In this document: piece by piece, positions 18,805 through 27,249 of the stretch | Layout: each line of letters opens with the position of its first letter | Position numbering within the stretch: position 1 is the first letter of the stretch | Assembly (NCBI RefSeq): GCF_003427025.1 | Contig: NZ_QVAI01000008.1 | Location: forward strand, 62,001 to 126,000 | Reading direction: 5' to 3' | DNA: 64,000 bases | DNA from: Jiangella endophytica | Lineage (GTDB): Bacteria > Actinomycetota > Actinomycetes > Jiangellales > Jiangellaceae | Notes under the pieces: model-generated | Told to the model about the DNA's origin: nothing | Databases searched by the model: none | Seen by the model: the letters and a program-made list of their open reading frames with translations, nothing else | Translations under genes and position numbers: made by a program

Positions 18805-18854
18805 TTGATCGTGCGGGTACGGTCCGGACGCCGACTCGACACCGAGGGGGACCC

Positions 18855-19835
18855 ATGGCAGCTGCACCGAAGGCCACCAGCGCGACGTCGCGGCGCAGGC
18901 AGGCGCGTTCCGAGGGCGAGCCCGACCTGGTCGGCCGCTACCTCGCGCAGCTGGGCTCGACGCCGCTGCTCACGGCAGCCGAAGAGGTCGACCTGGCCAA
19001 GCGCATCGAGATCGGTGTGTACGTCGAGCAGCTGCTGACCGGTGCCCTGCCCACCAAGCGCAAGCTGACGCCGTCCTACAAGGCCGAGCTCGAGGCGCTG
19101 GTCCGCGACGGCCACGCCGCCCGCGACCACATGATCCGCGCCAACCTGCGGCTGGTCGTGTCGGTGGCGCGCAAGCTGTCCGGCCGCGGACTGCCGTTCC
19201 TCGACGTCATCCAAGAGGGCAACCTCGGCCTCATCCGCGCGGTCGAGAAGTTCGACTACGCCAAGGGCTTCAAGTTCTCCACCTACGCCACGTGGTGGAT
19301 CCGCCAGGCCATCCAGCGCGGCCTGGCCGAGCAGACCCGCACCGTGCGGCTGCCGGTGCACGTGTCCGAGACGGTGGCCAAGCTGCACCGCATCGACCGC
19401 GACCTCCAGCGGCTGCTCGGCCGCGACCCCACCGTCGAGGAGGTCGCCGAGGAGGCCGGGCTGCCGGTCGAGAAGGTCGTCGAGCTGCGCCGCGTCTCCC
19501 GCGACCCGCTCAGCCTCGACACCCCCATCGGCGACGACGGCGAGTCCAGCATCGGCGAGCTGATCGAGGACGACGACGCCGTCCAGGCCTCCGACCTCGT
19601 CGAGCGGCGAGCGCTCAGCGAGCAGCTGCGCAACGTCCTCGACTCCCTGCCGACGCGCGAGGCGAAGATCATCGGCATGCGCTACGGCCTGGTCGACGGC
19701 CACGAGCACACTCTGCAGGACGTCGCCGACGAGGTCGGCGTGTCCCGCGAGCGGGTGCGCCAGCTGGAGAAGCACGCGCTCATGCTGCTGCGCGACCCGC
19801 GCCGCAACGAGTCGCTCATGGCCTGGGCCAGCTGA
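18855..19835 (+). CDS. RNA polymerase sigma factor, sigma-70 family group 2
   Basis: The protein has 326 residues; I chose the ATG behind GAGGGGG rather than the longer upstream frame. Region 1.2 (LVGRYLAQLGSTPLLTAAEE), region 2 (ANLRLVVSVARKL, GLPFLDVIQEGNLGLIRAVEKF, and FSTYATWWIRQAI), region 3 and region 4 (VSRERVRQLEKHAL) are all present. It lacks the long acidic N-terminal region of the primary sigma factor, so it is a non-essential HrdD/SigB-like alternative of group 2. A LexA-like box lies upstream and a strong hairpin follows. Confidence 0.9.
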   Translation: MAAAPKATSATSRRRQARSEGEPDLVGRYLAQLGSTPLLTAAEEVDLAKRIEIGVYVEQLLTGALPTKRKLTPSYKAELEALVRDGHAARDHMIRANLRLVVSVARKLSGRGLPFLDVIQEGNLGLIRAVEKFDYAKGFKFSTYATWWIRQAIQRGLAEQTRTVRLPVHVSETVAKLHRIDRDLQRLLGRDPTVEEVAEEAGLPVEKVVELRRVSRDPLSLDTPIGDDGESSIGELIEDDDAVQASDLVERRALSEQLRNVLDSLPTREAKIIGMRYGLVDGHEHTLQDVADEVGVSRERVRQLEKHALMLLRDPRRNESLMAWAS

Positions 19836-19847
19836 GCGCCCACTGAG

Positions 19848-19881
19848 CACGCCCCCCGGGCACCCTGATGCCCGGGGCGTG
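19848..19881 (+). terminator. Hairpin terminator after the sigma gene
   Basis: CACGCCCCCCGGGCA and TGCCCGGGGCGTG form a GC-rich stem with a short loop and a two-base bulge, 12 bases after the stop. No T-run follows, as is common in actinobacteria. Confidence 0.6.
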
Positions 19882-19953
19882 AGCATGCGCACGTCCTGGG
19901 AATGGCGCGGCCCGGAGTCCAGCGCGGCCCGGCGCGGCTGGGCGAGTGTCGGT

Positions 19954-19991
19954 GCCCGCCCCTAGGGTGGGCACCCACCCCACCGGGCGGG
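19954..19991. repeat. 38-bp palindromic repeat, intergenic copy
   Basis: The repeat begins GCCCGCCCCTAGGGTGGGC and ends ACCGGGCGGG. A second copy with 33 of 38 identical bases lies inside the esterase gene at 21827. It folds into a short hairpin around TAGGG. Confidence 0.7.
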
Positions 19992-20010
19992 ATGCGGACT
20001 CAGCTGACCG

Positions 20011-21351
20011 TCACTCGGGCGGCGTGAGCAGCGCGTCCACGTCGACGACCTCACCACCGCCGATGGAGCGCCAGATGGCCTCCCCGGTGGCGACCGCCCG
20101 GGCACCGTCGGCGGAGTCGGCAAGCAGGCCGAGGTCCAGCGACTCGCGGCCCGGGCCGACGAACAGGTCGTGCCGCAGCAGCGGGTCGGCGCCCTCGTGG
20201 CCGCCTGCGACGGCGGCCACCTCGATGGTGCGCGCCTCGCCGAACAGCGGACGGTAGCTGATCTCGTCCGACCCGGGCAGCGCCCCGCCGCCGGGCAGCC
20301 GGCTGTGTAGCGTCTCGATCTGCCCGTGTGTGCCGTTGATCGCGACCCGGTAGCCCTCCCAGGGCGAGGAGAAGTCGATCGTGTAGGACAGCGCGATGCC
20401 ACCGCGATAGGCGACCAGCGCGCTGTAGGTGTCCTCGACGTCGATCTCGTCGTCGTAGAGGTACATGTCCTGGCCGGCCGGGTACTGGTGACCGTAGGAG
20501 AGGCCGAACAGACCCACGCGGTCGGCCTCGGCGCCGTCGGGGAAGGTGTTGCTGCCCAGCTGTGCGCGGTAGTACGGGTCCTGCTCGCGCTGCTCGACGC
20601 CGGTCAGCGGCCGCCCCTGCTCGTCGCGCGGGCGGTGCGGGCTGTCCGGGCCGTAGTAGTACCGGCCGCCGAGTGCGAAGACCCGCTCCGGCACGTCGTC
20701 GAGCCACCACGACACCAGGTCCAGGTGGTGCGTGCTCTTGTGCACCGTCAGCCCGCCGGACAGGTCGCGGCGACGGTTCCAGCGCAGGAAGAAGCTCGCG
20801 CCGTGCCGGATGTCGACGTGGTAGTCGAGGCTGACGTGCGTGGGCCGGCCGATGGCGCCGTCGAGGATGAGCCGCTTGATGGTGCGGTGGCGCAGCGTGT
20901 ATCGCAGGTTGTGGGTGACCCGCACGGTCGCCTTCGACGCCTGCTCCGCTGCCAGGACGGCGGCGGCGTCGGCGGCCGTCGTGACCATCGGCTTCTCGAC
21001 GATGACGTCGACGTCGCGACGCAGGGCGGCCAGCACGTAGGCGGCGTGCGTGTGGTCGGGCGAGGCCACCACCACGACATCCGGGCGGACCTCGTCGACC
21101 ATGCGGTCGAAGTCCTCCGGCGCGTACCACGCCAGCGGCGCGTGGCCCGGAGGCAGCAGCGACTCGTTGAACGCCGTCACCCGCGCCTCGTCCGGATCGA
21201 CCACCGCGACGACGTCGGCGTGCTCGGAGTAGTCCTCGGCGTTCTCGCCGTAGCCGAGCGCGGTGTCCGCGCCGCCCAGCGAGCCGAGGATGGGCCGCAC
21301 GAAGCTGGCGACCCCGCGGTTGGACAGTCCGGCGATGGCATAGCGGGTCAT
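20011..21351 (-). CDS. Gfo/Idh/MocA-family oxidoreductase (long form)
   Basis: The protein has 446 residues; the ATG is chosen because GGTCGGGG lies just upstream and the Rossmann motif begins at once (YAIAGLSNRGVASF). VEKPM is present near residue 120, and the C-terminal half contains the extended insertion seen in large Gfo/Idh enzymes, with HKSTHHLDLVSWW carrying the catalytic-type His-Asp. Substrate is unknown. It diverges from the esterase/SGNH operon across about 100 bases with TGCAAG inverted repeats, so both units are probably co-regulated in saccharide breakdown. Confidence 0.83.
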   Translation of the reverse strand: MTRYAIAGLSNRGVASFVRPILGSLGGADTALGYGENAEDYSEHADVVAVVDPDEARVTAFNESLLPPGHAPLAWYAPEDFDRMVDEVRPDVVVVASPDHTHAAYVLAALRRDVDVIVEKPMVTTAADAAAVLAAEQASKATVRVTHNLRYTLRHRTIKRLILDGAIGRPTHVSLDYHVDIRHGASFFLRWNRRRDLSGGLTVHKSTHHLDLVSWWLDDVPERVFALGGRYYYGPDSPHRPRDEQGRPLTGVEQREQDPYYRAQLGSNTFPDGAEADRVGLFGLSYGHQYPAGQDMYLYDDEIDVEDTYSALVAYRGGIALSYTIDFSSPWEGYRVAINGTHGQIETLHSRLPGGGALPGSDEISYRPLFGEARTIEVAAVAGGHEGADPLLRHDLFVGPGRESLDLGLLADSADGARAVATGEAIWRSIGGGEVVDVDALLTPPE

Positions 21352-21368
21352 GCCCCGACCCTTGCAAG

Positions 21369-21400
21369 AACCGCCTGCAAGTGTCAAGGCAATCTTGCAG
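21369..21400. promoter_or_regulatory. LacI-type operator candidates in divergent promoter region
   Basis: The sequence holds AACCGCCTGC (reverse GCAGGCGGTT) and a perfect CTGCAAG-N12-CTTGCAG inverted repeat at 21375-21400. The related CTTGCAGTAT also occurs before the lyase gene at 39896. The sites resemble the GCAA-CGGTTGC sites elsewhere in this locus. Confidence 0.4.
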
Positions 21401-21449
21401 TATGGGCAACGAAATCCCAGTTCACAGAGCGACAACCGATTGCGATAGT

Positions 21450-23549
21450 GTGCTGGCCGTGACTCCAACACCGCTCGGCTTCGCCCCGAATCTGGACGGC
21501 TACGTCGACGCCGCGCTCGACCTGCAGCGCCACGTCGAGCGTCGCACCCGGCGCCGGCTGGCCGAGTGGGCCGGCCACGCCGGGGGCGTCGCGTCGGCCA
21601 CCGACGTGCGGCGCGAGGGCGAGCGGATCCGCGCGGCGGTGCTGCGCGGGCTCGGCGGTCTGCCGCCGCGGGACGCGACCGCGCCGCCGGTGCGGTGGTG
21701 CGGCCCGGCCGACGGTGTGCCGGGCGACGCGGGGTACCGAATCGAGCGCCTGGTCATCGAGACCGCGCCCGGCGTGCACGCGACCGCCAGCCTCTACCGT
21801 CCCACCGGCGAGACGACGTTGTCGGCGCCCGCCCGTAGGGTGGGCGTCCTCCCAACCGGGCGGGCCGGCTCTCCGGACACCGGGCGCGACGACCGGCCGG
21901 CCGCCGGCCACGTCGGGAGCCCGGCCGTCGTGTACGACGACCGCCCGGCCGTCGTGTTCGTGTGCGGGCACGCCGACGAGGCCAAGGCGTACCCGCCGTA
22001 CCAGGCGGTGTGCGCGCGGCTGGCCCGGGCCGGCCTGGTGGTGCTCGCGCTGGACCCGTTCGGCCAGAGCGAGCGGCTCGGCTACCTCGGCGGCGACGGG
22101 CGGCCGGTCGTGGCGGGCGGCACCGCCGAACACACCTACGCCGGCCTGCAGGCGTGGTGGCTGGGACAGTCGCCGGCCCGCTGGTTCGTCCACGAGGTGC
22201 GCCGCGCCGTCGACCTGCTCGAGACCCTCCCCGGCGTCGACGCCACCAGGATCGGGCTGACCGGCAACAGCGGCGGCGGCTGGCTGACGACGCTGGCGAC
22301 GGCGGTGGAGCCCAGGCTGGCCGCGGCGGCGCCGGCCACGTTCGTGACGTCGCGGGACCGCTACCTCGACGGCGGGCAGCACCAGGACGCCGAGCAGATC
22401 CTGCTGGGCGGCACCGCGCACGGCGTCGACCACGCCGACCTGCTGGCCGCCACCGCGCCGCGGCCCGTGACGGTGCTGGCGGCCGAGTACGACTTCTTCC
22501 CGATCGAGGGCACGGTCGAGTCGGTGCACCGGGCCCGGCGCAGCTACGAACTGCTCGGCGCGCCCGACGCACTCACACTCGTGACCGCCCCGACGACGCA
22601 CGAGTACGCACCGGCGCTGGCGGCCGCCGCGACCCGGTTCTTCTGCACCGCGTTCGGGCTCCCGGCGCCCGAGGACGGCGACGAGCCGGCCACGCTGCCG
22701 CCGTCCGCTCTCGCCTGCACGGCCACCGGCCAACTGGGCCGCGACTCGGCCTTCCTGCACGACCTCATCGCGGCCGAGTACCGAGCGCCCCGGGAACGGA
22801 TCGGCGACGACGACCTCACCGGCTGGCTGCGCGAGCGCGTGACGTCCGCCCGGGACGTGCCCGCGGCGCCGGGTGTCCGCTGGCTGCCCGGGCCGGCCGG
22901 CACCTGGCACGGCTTCTGGCGCGCCGAGACCGACCTGTGGGGCGCGGGCGTGCTGATCCCGGCCGCGACCGGCGTCCGGCCGGGGCTGCGGGTGGTGCTG
23001 CTGCACGACGGCACCGCCGAACTCACGACGAGCCACCCGGTGCTGGCGCGCGCCGCCCGCGACGACCGCGTCGGCGGGCCGCTGCTGGTGCTCGACGTGC
23101 GCGGGCAGGGCGCGCTGCTCCCCCGCGACCGGTCCGGCCGCACCCCGATCAGCCACGACAGCACGATGTACAAGCTGCTCAGCGACCTGCTCTGGCTGGA
23201 CGACAGCCTGGCGGCGGCCCGCGCGTTCGACGTCACGCGGGCCATCGACGTCGTCCTGGGCGACGCGCGGGTGCGGGCCGAGCACCCGGGCCTCGATCAC
23301 GGCCGGCCGGTACACGTCCATGCCGCCGGGCTCGGCGCGCACCATGCGATGCTGGCCGCGGCCGCCGATCCGCGGATCGTCGACGTCACGGTGTCCGGCC
23401 CGGTCGTCGACCTCGACGAGATGCTGACCACCCGGCTGCACGACGACGGCCACGGCGCCTGGCACGGCGTCCTGCCGGGGCTGGCCGCGCTGGCGCCCGG
23501 TCGGCGGCTGCACGACCTGCTGGGCATCCGACTCAGGGAGGTTCCATGA
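21450..23549 (+). CDS. Alpha/beta-hydrolase, acetyl-xylan-esterase-like, with inserted repeat
   Basis: The protein has about 699 residues; GTG at 21450 or 21459 could start it, and neither has a good ribosome site. An alpha/beta-hydrolase core lies at about residues 150-420, with LTGNSGGGW as nucleophile elbow, DPFGQSERLG, EYDFFPIEG and a late His in APTTHEYAP. The C-terminal 270 residues look like a second hydrolase-like domain without an obvious nucleophile. Residues around 125-160 are an Arg/Pro/Gly stretch encoded by a copy of the 38-bp repeat plus a short DDRPA duplication. It has no signal peptide, so it acts inside the cell, probably deacylating imported saccharides. Confidence 0.72.
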   Translation: MLAVTPTPLGFAPNLDGYVDAALDLQRHVERRTRRRLAEWAGHAGGVASATDVRREGERIRAAVLRGLGGLPPRDATAPPVRWCGPADGVPGDAGYRIERLVIETAPGVHATASLYRPTGETTLSAPARRVGVLPTGRAGSPDTGRDDRPAAGHVGSPAVVYDDRPAVVFVCGHADEAKAYPPYQAVCARLARAGLVVLALDPFGQSERLGYLGGDGRPVVAGGTAEHTYAGLQAWWLGQSPARWFVHEVRRAVDLLETLPGVDATRIGLTGNSGGGWLTTLATAVEPRLAAAAPATFVTSRDRYLDGGQHQDAEQILLGGTAHGVDHADLLAATAPRPVTVLAAEYDFFPIEGTVESVHRARRSYELLGAPDALTLVTAPTTHEYAPALAAAATRFFCTAFGLPAPEDGDEPATLPPSALACTATGQLGRDSAFLHDLIAAEYRAPRERIGDDDLTGWLRERVTSARDVPAAPGVRWLPGPAGTWHGFWRAETDLWGAGVLIPAATGVRPGLRVVLLHDGTAELTTSHPVLARAARDDRVGGPLLVLDVRGQGALLPRDRSGRTPISHDSTMYKLLSDLLWLDDSLAAARAFDVTRAIDVVLGDARVRAEHPGLDHGRPVHVHAAGLGAHHAMLAAAADPRIVDVTVSGPVVDLDEMLTTRLHDDGHGAWHGVLPGLAALAPGRRLHDLLGIRLREVP
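21827..21864. repeat. 38-bp palindromic repeat, intragenic copy
   Basis: This is the second copy of the repeat at 19954, with five differences, located inside the esterase reading frame and leaving it open. It encodes a segment near APARRVGVLPTGRAG. Confidence 0.7.
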
Positions 23550-24172
23550 CCACCGACCACCCAGCCCGCACGGCGCTGTCCGGCGGCACGCCGGTCGACT
23601 GGCTGTTCACCGGCGACAGCATCGTCGCCGCGGCCAGGTGGACCGGCGTGCACCGCGGCTACGTCGACCTGTTCGCCGAGCGGGTGCGCTACGGCCTCAG
23701 CCGCCGCGACGACACCGTCGTCAACACGGCGGTCAGCGGCTGGCGGGTGCCGGCGCTGCGCGACGCGCTGGAGCGGTCGGTGCTGCGGCACGCCGCGCAC
23801 GTCGTGGTCATCGGGCTGGGCAGCAACGACGCGAACGAAGGGCCGGCCGGGCTGGCGGCGTTCCGGCGCGAGTACGCCGGCGTCGTCCGCCGCATCGCCG
23901 GCGCCGGCGCGGCCGTCGTGCTGCAGACGCCGCCCGTCGTGGCGCCCGAGAGGTCGCAGGCCGCCGCCCTCGACGCCTACGCCGAGGCGGTCCGCGAGGT
24001 GGCCACCGAGACCGGCAGCCACCTCGTCGACCACCACGCCGTCTGGCGGGCCGGCGGCGACCACGCGCTCGCCCTGCTGGTCGACGGCCTGCACCCGGGC
24101 CCCGAGGGGCACCAGAAGCTGGCCCGCGACCTGCTCCTCGCCCTCGGCGACCCCCACCCCACCTGGAGTTGA
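23546..24172 (+). CDS. SGNH/GDSL-type hydrolase
   Basis: This 208-residue cytoplasmic esterase candidate has an ATG that overlaps the esterase stop behind GGGAGG. Block I reads FTGDSIV, block III IGLGSNDAN, and block V DGLHPGPEGH with the catalytic Asp and His. SGNH enzymes remove acetyl or other acyl groups from sugars. The stop codon lies inside the left arm of palindromic element copy 2, so the last residues depend on that insertion. Confidence 0.85.
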   Translation: MTTDHPARTALSGGTPVDWLFTGDSIVAAARWTGVHRGYVDLFAERVRYGLSRRDDTVVNTAVSGWRVPALRDALERSVLRHAAHVVVIGLGSNDANEGPAGLAAFRREYAGVVRRIAGAGAAVVLQTPPVVAPERSQAAALDAYAEAVREVATETGSHLVDHHAVWRAGGDHALALLVDGLHPGPEGHQKLARDLLLALGDPHPTWS

Positions 24173-24238
24173 TCTTGGAGTTGTTCGCCGAACGCGGGCG
24201 AAATGCCCGATTGATGGCCGAACAACTCCAAGATCAAC
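24168..24238. repeat. 71-bp palindromic element, copy 2
   Basis: Same element as at 8994, with GTTGATCTTGGAGTTGTTCG and CGAACAACTCCAAGATCAAC ends, and an inner GGGCGAAATGCCCG hairpin. It lies between convergent genes and supplies the TGA of the SGNH gene. Confidence 0.88.
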
Positions 24239-24249
24239 TTGGTGGAAGG

Positions 24250-26091
24250 TCAGGCGGCGGAGTCCTCCGGCTCGTAGTCGACGCGTGAGCGGGTGCCGCG
24301 CTGGCGCGGATCGGCCACCGGCACCGCTGACAGCAGCGCCCGCGTGTACCCGTGCCGCGGGTCGGCGAACACCTGCTCCGCCGGCCCGTGCTCGACCATG
24401 ACGCCGAAGTACATCACCGCGACCTGGTCGCAGATCCGCTCCACCACCGACAGGTCGTGCGAGATGAACAGGTAGGTCAGGCCGAGGTCGCCCTGCAGCT
24501 CGGCGAGCAGCTCGAGGATCTGGGTGCGCACCGACACGTCCAGCGCCGACACCGCCTCGTCCGCGACCACCAGCCGCGGCTCGGTGATCAGCGCCCGGGC
24601 GATGCCGATGCGCTGCCGCTCGCCGCCGGAGAACGCATGCGGGTACCGGCCGGCCATCGAGCGCTTCAGCCCGACCCGTTCCAGCATCTCCTCGACCCGG
24701 CCGTCCAGCTCCGACCCGGACGCCAGCCCGGCCACGCGCAGCGGCTCGCCGACGACCTGGCGGACCGTCATGCGCGGGTTGAGCGAGCCGTACGGGTCCT
24801 GGAAGACCATGCGGATCTGCCGGCGGAACGGCAGCAGCTCCTTCTCGCTCAGCCGGGCGAGATCGGTCTCGCGACCGTCCGCGCCCGTGTACAGCAGCCG
24901 GCCCGCCGTCGGCCGGTAGGCGCGCAGCACGCACCGGCCCAGGGTCGTCTTGCCGCAACCGGACTCGCCGACCAGGCCGACGGTGCTGCCCTCCGGGATG
25001 TCCAGCGTCACCTTGTCGACGGCGTTGACGCGCTCGGTGCGGCGGCGGCGGCCGAACATCGTGCCGGCCGCGGCCTCGAACGTCATCTCCAGGTCCTCGA
25101 TCCGCAGCAGAGGCCGCGCCGGCTGCTCGGCCGCGGCCGCCTGCGCCGGTTCGTCGACGGCGAGGGTGGTGCGCTGCGGCAGCGCGGCCAGCAGCTCGCG
25201 GGTGTACTCGTGCCGCGGGTCGTGGAAGATCTGGTCGACCGGGCCGTGCTCGACGACCTTGCCGTGCCGCATGACGACGACGTCGTCGGCGATCTCGGCC
25301 ACCACGCCGAGGTCGTGGGTGATGAACATCAGCGTCATCCCCAGCGACTCCTTGAGCTCGGCCAGCAGGTCGAGGATCTGCGCCTGGGTGGTGACGTCGA
25401 GCGCGGTCGTCGGCTCGTCGGCGATCAGCAGCGACGGGCGGCAGACCAGCGCCATCGCGATCATCGCCCGCTGCCGCATGCCGCCGGAGAGCTGGAAGGT
25501 GTACGCGCCGAAGCGCTCCTCCGGCCGTGGGATGCCGACCCGGCGCAGGTCGTCGATCACCCGCTCACGGGCCGCGGCCGGCGCCAGCCGCTCGTGCAGC
25601 TCGAGCAGCTCGCCGATCTGGTCGCCGATGGTGTGCACCGGGCTCAGCGACGACATCGGCTCCTGGAACACCAGGCCGATCTCGCGGCCGCGGATCGACC
25701 GGATGCCGGGTCCCGTGGCGTCCAGCGCGGCGAGGTCGACGACCGGGCGGTCGGCCGCCGGGCGGTCGGCCGCCGGGCGGTCGGCCGCCGGGCGGTACAG
25801 CACCCGGCCGGCGTCCACCCGTCCCGGGTGGTCGACCACCTGGATGATCGACCGGGCGGTGGCGGACTTGCCCGAGCCGGACTCGCCGACGATGCACGTC
25901 GTGGAGCCGCGGCGGATCCGCAGCGAGACGTCGTCGACGGCCTTGACCGCGCCCTCGTCGGTGTGGAACGTCGTGCACAGGTTCTGCAGCTCCAGGATCG
26001 AGCCCGGGTCCATCGGCCGGTCGTCGTCGACGGTGGCCGCGGCGATCTCGCGAGCGGCGTCCCGCTCCAGGTTGCGACGGCGCCAGCTCAC
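24250..26091 (-). CDS. Oligopeptide/oligosaccharide-type ABC transporter ATPase, two fused ATP-binding domains
   Basis: The 613-residue fusion equals DppD plus DppF in one chain. The first domain has GESGSGKSAT, LSGGMRQRAM and LLIADEPTTALD; the second has GESGCGKTT, FSGGERQRIG and LVVADEAVSALD. Each ends with the oligopeptide-type extension. A 15-bp tandem repeat inserts RPAAD units in the first domain between Walker A and the Q-loop. It is the last gene of the importer operon and starts at a GTG behind AAGGAGG that overlaps the permease stop. Within a saccharide locus it probably powers oligosaccharide uptake. Confidence 0.88.
   Translation of the reverse strand: MSWRRRNLERDAAREIAAATVDDDRPMDPGSILELQNLCTTFHTDEGAVKAVDDVSLRIRRGSTTCIVGESGSGKSATARSIIQVVDHPGRVDAGRVLYRPAADRPAADRPAADRPVVDLAALDATGPGIRSIRGREIGLVFQEPMSSLSPVHTIGDQIGELLELHERLAPAAARERVIDDLRRVGIPRPEERFGAYTFQLSGGMRQRAMIAMALVCRPSLLIADEPTTALDVTTQAQILDLLAELKESLGMTLMFITHDLGVVAEIADDVVVMRHGKVVEHGPVDQIFHDPRHEYTRELLAALPQRTTLAVDEPAQAAAAEQPARPLLRIEDLEMTFEAAAGTMFGRRRRTERVNAVDKVTLDIPEGSTVGLVGESGCGKTTLGRCVLRAYRPTAGRLLYTGADGRETDLARLSEKELLPFRRQIRMVFQDPYGSLNPRMTVRQVVGEPLRVAGLASGSELDGRVEEMLERVGLKRSMAGRYPHAFSGGERQRIGIARALITEPRLVVADEAVSALDVSVRTQILELLAELQGDLGLTYLFISHDLSVVERICDQVAVMYFGVMVEHGPAEQVFADPRHGYTRALLSAVPVADPRQRGTRSRVDYEPEDSAA
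25744..25798. repeat. 15-bp in-frame tandem repeat (3.7 copies)
   Basis: CGGGCGGTCGGCCGC is repeated three times plus 10 bases of a fourth. It encodes RPAAD units on the minus strand inside the first ATP-binding domain. Confidence 0.85.
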
Positions 26092-27245
26092 GTCGTCCTC
26101 CTTCCGTACGGGTCGGCCGAGTCACGCAACCCGTCGCCGACGAAGTTGAACGCCACCACCGCCACGACCACCGCGAGGCCGGGCAGCAGCAGCCACGGCG
26201 CCGTCGCCACCACCTGCACGCTCTGCGCGTCCTGCAGCAGCACGCCCCACGAGACCGCCGGTGCCCGCAGCCCGAGGCCGAGGAACGACAGCGACGTCTC
26301 GGCGAGGATCATCGCCGGCACCGCGAGGCTGACCGTCGCGATGATGTGCGAGAGGAACGACGGCAGCATGTGCCGCGAGATGATCCGCCGCGTTCGTACG
26401 CCGTCGAGCTTCGCGGCCAGCACATAGTCCTCGGTGCGGGTCTGCAGCAACCGGCCGCGGATCACCCGCGCCAGGCTGGTCCAGCCGAGCAGCGACAGGA
26501 TGATGGTGATCATGAAGTAGGTGCGCGTCGGGCCCCACTGCGGCGGGATCGCGGCCGCGAGTCCGAGCCACAGCGGCAGCGTCGGGATCGACATGATCAG
26601 CTCGATGATGCGCTGGATCACCGAGTCGATCCACCCGCCGAAGTAGCCGGAGATGCCGCCCAGCACCAGCCCGAGCACCAGCGAGATCGCCACCCCGGCC
26701 AGGCCGAGCGAGAGCGAGATCTGCGCACCGTAGATGATCTTCGACAGCAGATCGCCGCCGGTGCGGTCGGCGCCGAGCAGGTAGAACCGCTCCCCCGCCT
26801 CGGTCGGCCCGAACAGGTGGATGTTCGTGTCGATCACACCGAGCAGCGAGTACTCGTCGCCGCGGACGAAGAAGCCGAGGTTGATCACCCGGCTGGTGTC
26901 CTCCTCGAACACCCGGGCCAGCGTCTCCGGGTCGGTGGAGCCGGTGGTCGGATGGACGTAGAAGCCCTCGGAGAACGAGAAGCTGGGCAGCTGTGGCGGC
27001 TGGTAGGCGTGGTCGGCGCTGGTGGTGTCCTTCGAGAACGGCGCGAAGAACCCGGCGAAGACGGCCACGACGTACATCGCGATCATCACCCACAGGCCGG
27101 CCATGGCCAGCCGGTGCCGGCGGAACCGCCACCAGATGAGCTGGCGCTGCGAGGCGACGGTGACGTCGGCGGCGCTGCGGCCGGTCTCGGTGGCCAGCTC
27201 GTCCGGCGTGTCGACGGGGGTCTGGGTGGGTGTCTCGGTGCTCAT
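26088..27245 (-). CDS. Oligopeptide-type ABC transporter permease (DppC/OppC family)
   Basis: The protein has 385 residues. A 30-residue cytoplasmic tail precedes the first membrane helix (MAGLWVMIAMYVVAVFAGFF). A large external insertion of about 110 residues follows (VHPTTGSTDPETLARVFEEDT), longer than in classical DppC. The remaining membrane segments surround the EAA motif region DYVLAAKLDGVRTRRII. The C-terminus reads FVGDGLRDSADPYGR, as in OppC proteins. It pairs with the permease at 27250, four bases upstream. Confidence 0.88.
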   Translation of the reverse strand: MSTETPTQTPVDTPDELATETGRSAADVTVASQRQLIWWRFRRHRLAMAGLWVMIAMYVVAVFAGFFAPFSKDTTSADHAYQPPQLPSFSFSEGFYVHPTTGSTDPETLARVFEEDTSRVINLGFFVRGDEYSLLGVIDTNIHLFGPTEAGERFYLLGADRTGGDLLSKIIYGAQISLSLGLAGVAISLVLGLVLGGISGYFGGWIDSVIQRIIELIMSIPTLPLWLGLAAAIPPQWGPTRTYFMITIILSLLGWTSLARVIRGRLLQTRTEDYVLAAKLDGVRTRRIISRHMLPSFLSHIIATVSLAVPAMILAETSLSFLGLGLRAPAVSWGVLLQDAQSVQVVATAPWLLLPGLAVVVAVVAFNFVGDGLRDSADPYGRRTT

Positions 27246-27249
27246 CGCC

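Noticed and set aside
24352-26427. 691-residue open frame opposite the fused ABC ATPase
   Set aside because: It is the antisense shadow of a gene with all ABC motifs; high GC content leaves such frames open by chance.
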